Assembly (NCBI GenBank): GCA_046729855.1
Contig: JBKPHM010000116.1
Coordinates: forward strand, 1 to 15,219
Reading direction: 5' to 3'
Length of the DNA stretch: 15,219 bases
DNA from: DATHSY01 sp046729855
GTDB lineage: Bacteria; Actinomycetota; UBA4738; HRBIN12
Below the pieces are notes generated by a model. That model saw only the letters and a list, made by a program, of their open reading frames with translations, searched no databases and was not told where the DNA came from. The number at the start of each line of letters is the position of its first letter. Within the stretch, counting starts at the first letter, position 1. Shown here one piece after another: positions 12,851 to 15,219 of this stretch. A program made the translations under genes and the position numbers.

Positions 12851-15219
12851 ATGCAGCCCGCAGCCGGCTGGAGCGACGAGGCAGGCTCCGGCGACGAAGC
12901 CGGGGCGCCGCTCCCAGTCCTCACGGCGCTGGTCTGCGAGCTCAGAGCGGCAGATGAAGGCGTGACCAACGAGGTGAGCGCCTCCCTCCGCGAGCGGATC
13001 TACGAGATCCTCGGGGCGCACGGCGCCGAGGTCGACCCGGTCCAGGGCAACCCCGACGCGACCGCCGCGGTGTTCGGACCCGACGTGGGTGACGCCGACG
13101 GCACCTGGCGCGCCGTCGTGGCGGCGTCTGACGTGCGCGACGCGGTCGCACAGGCGATGGACGAGGTTGTCGTTCGGGTCGGGGTGGCCGCGTCGGACGT
13201 GGACCGGGACCCAGCCAGCCTGGGTCTGTGGCGCACGCACGTGGTCGATGTCGCGACGGGGCTCCAACTGACCGCGGCGAGCGACGAGGTGATCCTGAAC
13301 GCGGCCGCGTACGGACGCGTCACGGGGTGGGTCGAGGCCGAGGTCGCCCAGACCGGTGACCCGCGAGGGGACACGTTTCGCCTGCTCGGGGTCGCCCCTT
13401 CGATCTCAGCGCCCGACGCGCTACCCGAGATCGAGCCCGAGATCGAGCCCGAGGTCGAGCTGGAGGTCCCCTCCTCGGAGTTCGAGCCCGACCTGTCGCT
13501 CGACGCCGACCCCTGGGCGGGCCTCGAGGCGGCCCACGCCGCCGAAGCCGTCGACGCCGACGAGATCGACTCGGGTGAGCTGACCGAGCCCGAGGCCGCG
13601 TTCGAACCCGAAACGAGATCCGCGCCCGAGGCCGTGACGGAGACCGACGATGAGGTCGCGGAGGAGATCCAGGAGGAGATCGGCGACTCGGCCGCCGAGG
13701 GAGCGCAGGAGCCCGCGTGGCGCCTGGTTGGGCGGGACGTCGAGCTCGAGGAGCTGCGGTCGGCGTACGCCGAGGTGCACGAGACCGGCCGTCCGAGCGT
13801 CGTGTCGCTGCACGGCCCTGACGGGATCGGCAAGACCGCGCTCGTTGCGACGTTCGCCGCGGGCCTCGACGGCCCGTCCGTCATCCCGCTCGACTGTCCG
13901 TCTCTCGAGCTGGGTGGTGCGACCAGACCGCTCGTGTCCCTTATCGAGACGCTCGCCGGCGTCGACGCGACGTCCGACACGGACGCCGTCCGCGATGCGA
14001 TCCGACCGCTCCTGGCGGACGACGCGCACGCCGACGCCGACCGGCTTGCCTCGCTGTTGACAGCCGACGGGCACGCGCTCGCAACGGAGGTCCGTCCGGC
14101 GCTGGAGCGACTGCTCGCGGCGTCCGCGCGACACGCGCCGGTCGTGCTCGTCGCGGACGAGGCATCGAACCTCACACGTGGGACCGTCCGCACCCTCGTC
14201 GAGCTGGTCCACGACGGCGGAGTGGCCGTGCTTGCGGTGATCGTCCACGACGGCCGCGTGCCGCTCCGCGCCGACCGGGAGGTGGCCGTCCGCCCGCTCG
14301 CGCCGGATGCGATCGCCGAGATCGCGGACGCGATGGTGGGGCACGGCGGTCTGGCGTCCGAGGCGCGCGACGCGATCATCGCAACGTCGCAAGGGAACCC
14401 GCTCGCTGCCCAACAGATAGTGGCGATGCTCCTGGACGATGGATACCTGCGGTGGGAGTACGGACGATGGGTCGGCACCGTCGATCTCAACACGCTCTCG
14501 CTACCGACCGACGTCCGAGCGCTCGTCGATGCGCGCATCGATCGTCTCGACGCGGCCGACCGGGACCTGCTCGCCACCGCGGCGGCGTTCGGCGACACCT
14601 TTCCCGTCGCGGGCGTCGCCTCCGACGACGACGCGGACGCGCGCATCCGGCTCGACGCCCTGGCCGAGCGCCGCTTCCTCGCCCTCATCGACGACTCCCA
14701 CGCCGCGTTCGCACACCCCTCGATCCGCCGGACCGCGGCCGGCGAGGATGCGCAGAAGCATCACCGCGCGGCGACGTGGCTGGCCGCCGCCGGCCACGGA
14801 CGCGGTCCCGCCGGCGCGGAGCTGATCGGCTCCCGGCTCGCGGTCGCGGCGCGCTCGACGGGCGACACGGCCCTCGCCCGACAGGCAGCCGCCTCGCTGC
14901 TAAAGGCGGCGGAAGGGTCAGCGGCGCTCGGCGACGACGACGCGTCCCTGGACCTGCTTCGGGCCGCGACCGGGCTGCTGCCGCCCGATGACGCGACGCG
15001 GACGGACCTCCTCCTCGAGACCGGACTCCGGATCGCGCGACGCGGCGACGCGTTCGCCGCCGAACGCGCCCTTGCCCAGGCGGCTCTGGCAGCGCGCACC
15101 GCCGGCGAGGCGGCCGGCGAGGCGCGCGCTAACGTCCTCCGCGCCTCGGTGCGAACGACGGTCGGCGCCAGCGAGCAAGCGCTCGAGGCCCTTCGCGATG
15201 CCGCCGACGCGGCGACTGC
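12851..15219 (+). CDS. Degenerate class III cyclase domain fused to AAA/STAND-type ATPase, partial
   Basis: The frame is open from ATG 12851, with AGGGGG 8 nt upstream, to the right edge: 789 residues without a stop. Residues 22-180 follow the class III nucleotide cyclase fold: LTALVCEL, then LGAHGAEVDPV..PDATAAVFG, VVVRVGVAASDV, VVDVATGLQLTAASDEVIL and FRLLGVA. The first metal Asp is Glu30, the second is kept (Asp69), and the transition-state Asn and Arg align with Asp133 and Gly137, so cyclase activity is unlikely. Residues 185-288 are an acidic, repetitive linker. Residues 289-480 are an AAA_16-like ATPase: WRLVGRDVELEEL, Walker A GPDGIGKT (322-329, Lys328) and Walker B VVLVADE (Asp436, Glu437). 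The rest is helical and may be TPR-like. Similar cyclase-AAA fusions are common in Actinomycetota, usually with an intact cyclase. It is probably translated together with pilT. Confidence 0.82.
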   Translation, partial: MQPAAGWSDEAGSGDEAGAPLPVLTALVCELRAADEGVTNEVSASLRERIYEILGAHGAEVDPVQGNPDATAAVFGPDVGDADGTWRAVVAASDVRDAVAQAMDEVVVRVGVAASDVDRDPASLGLWRTHVVDVATGLQLTAASDEVILNAAAYGRVTGWVEAEVAQTGDPRGDTFRLLGVAPSISAPDALPEIEPEIEPEVELEVPSSEFEPDLSLDADPWAGLEAAHAAEAVDADEIDSGELTEPEAAFEPETRSAPEAVTETDDEVAEEIQEEIGDSAAEGAQEPAWRLVGRDVELEELRSAYAEVHETGRPSVVSLHGPDGIGKTALVATFAAGLDGPSVIPLDCPSLELGGATRPLVSLIETLAGVDATSDTDAVRDAIRPLLADDAHADADRLASLLTADGHALATEVRPALERLLAASARHAPVVLVADEASNLTRGTVRTLVELVHDGGVAVLAVIVHDGRVPLRADREVAVRPLAPDAIAEIADAMVGHGGLASEARDAIIATSQGNPLAAQQIVAMLLDDGYLRWEYGRWVGTVDLNTLSLPTDVRALVDARIDRLDAADRDLLATAAAFGDTFPVAGVASDDDADARIRLDALAERRFLALIDDSHAAFAHPSIRRTAAGEDAQKHHRAATWLAAAGHGRGPAGAELIGSRLAVAARSTGDTALARQAAASLLKAAEGSAALGDDDASLDLLRAATGLLPPDDATRTDLLLETGLRIARRGDAFAAERALAQAALAARTAGEAAGEARANVLRASVRTTVGASEQALEALRDAADAAT
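13424..13459 (+). repeat. Three tandem 12-bp repeats in the acidic linker
   Basis: CCCGAGATCGAG occurs twice and is followed by CCCGAGGTCGAG, in frame, giving three Pro-Glu-(Ile/Val)-Glu units. Further EPE-type units continue downstream. The repeat sits in the flexible joint between the cyclase-like domain and the ATPase, where length changes would be tolerated. Confidence 0.75.

Noticed and set aside
11204..13267. 687-codon minus-strand open frame across pilT
   Set aside because: It is antisense to a textbook PilT and has no recognisable motif.
13000..14688. 562-codon Ser-rich minus-strand open frame
   Set aside because: The Ser/Ala/Thr-rich composition is typical of an antisense frame of GC-rich DNA; the plus frame holds Walker A, Walker B and cyclase-like blocks.
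1..15219. tRNA, rRNA, CRISPR, transposase or phage genes
   Set aside because: No cloverleaf, repeat-spacer array, terminal inverted repeats or mobile-element protein motif was seen; structured RNAs of unknown class cannot be excluded by eye.

Overview
The window is GC-rich throughout. Third positions are almost all G or C, and every antisense strand carries long false open frames. Four genes appear to begin at or within a base of their transcription start. Together with the gene content (ECF sigma factor pair, MASE1/SpoIIE-type phosphatase, cyclase-like AAA ATPase, lone pilT), this suggests a high-GC bacterium, most likely Actinomycetota (Thermoleophilia-like) or possibly Chloroflexota. That placement is inference; there is no rRNA or other phylogenetic marker. 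I see no tRNA, rRNA, CRISPR array, IS element or phage gene.

Layout. (1) 1-2614, a sugar-use block: a glycoside hydrolase family 4 gene (minus, running off the left edge, with a one-base frameshift) diverges from two PfkB/ribokinase-superfamily kinases on the plus strand. The 79-bp divergent gap holds two outward -10 boxes and a perfect 10-bp palindrome. (2) 2723-5144, a signalling pair: an ECF-like sigma factor overlapping a single-pass membrane protein with a large outer part that includes a Gmad2-like domain. It sits where an anti-sigma factor is expected but lacks the usual zinc-binding motif. (3) 5124-7682 minus: an 852-residue MASE1-PAS-SpoIIE phosphatase-HATPase protein that ends tail-to-tail inside the preceding gene. 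(4) 7837-8491 plus: a small unknown protein followed by a two-CBS-domain protein. (5) 8488-9909 minus: an amidase-signature enzyme, preceded by the decayed remains of a YtcJ-type amidohydrolase (9978-10305). (6) 10348-11637 minus: an MFS exporter. (7) 11759-15219 plus: a PilT-type ATPase followed after 3 nt by a protein that runs off the right edge. The latter joins a class III cyclase fold that has lost key catalytic residues to an acidic linker and an AAA/STAND-type ATPase.

How the parts may work together. The GH4 enzyme and the kinases fit uptake and phosphorylation of sugars released from glycosides. The sigma pair and the multidomain phosphatase are two separate membrane-to-transcription routes placed end to end. 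The amidase may once have worked with the now broken amidohydrolase. The pilT/pseudo-cyclase pair is the least conventional unit and the best candidate for something undescribed: a twitching-type motor ATPase apparently co-expressed with a large ATPase whose nucleotide-cyclase domain is probably inactive and may serve as a sensor.
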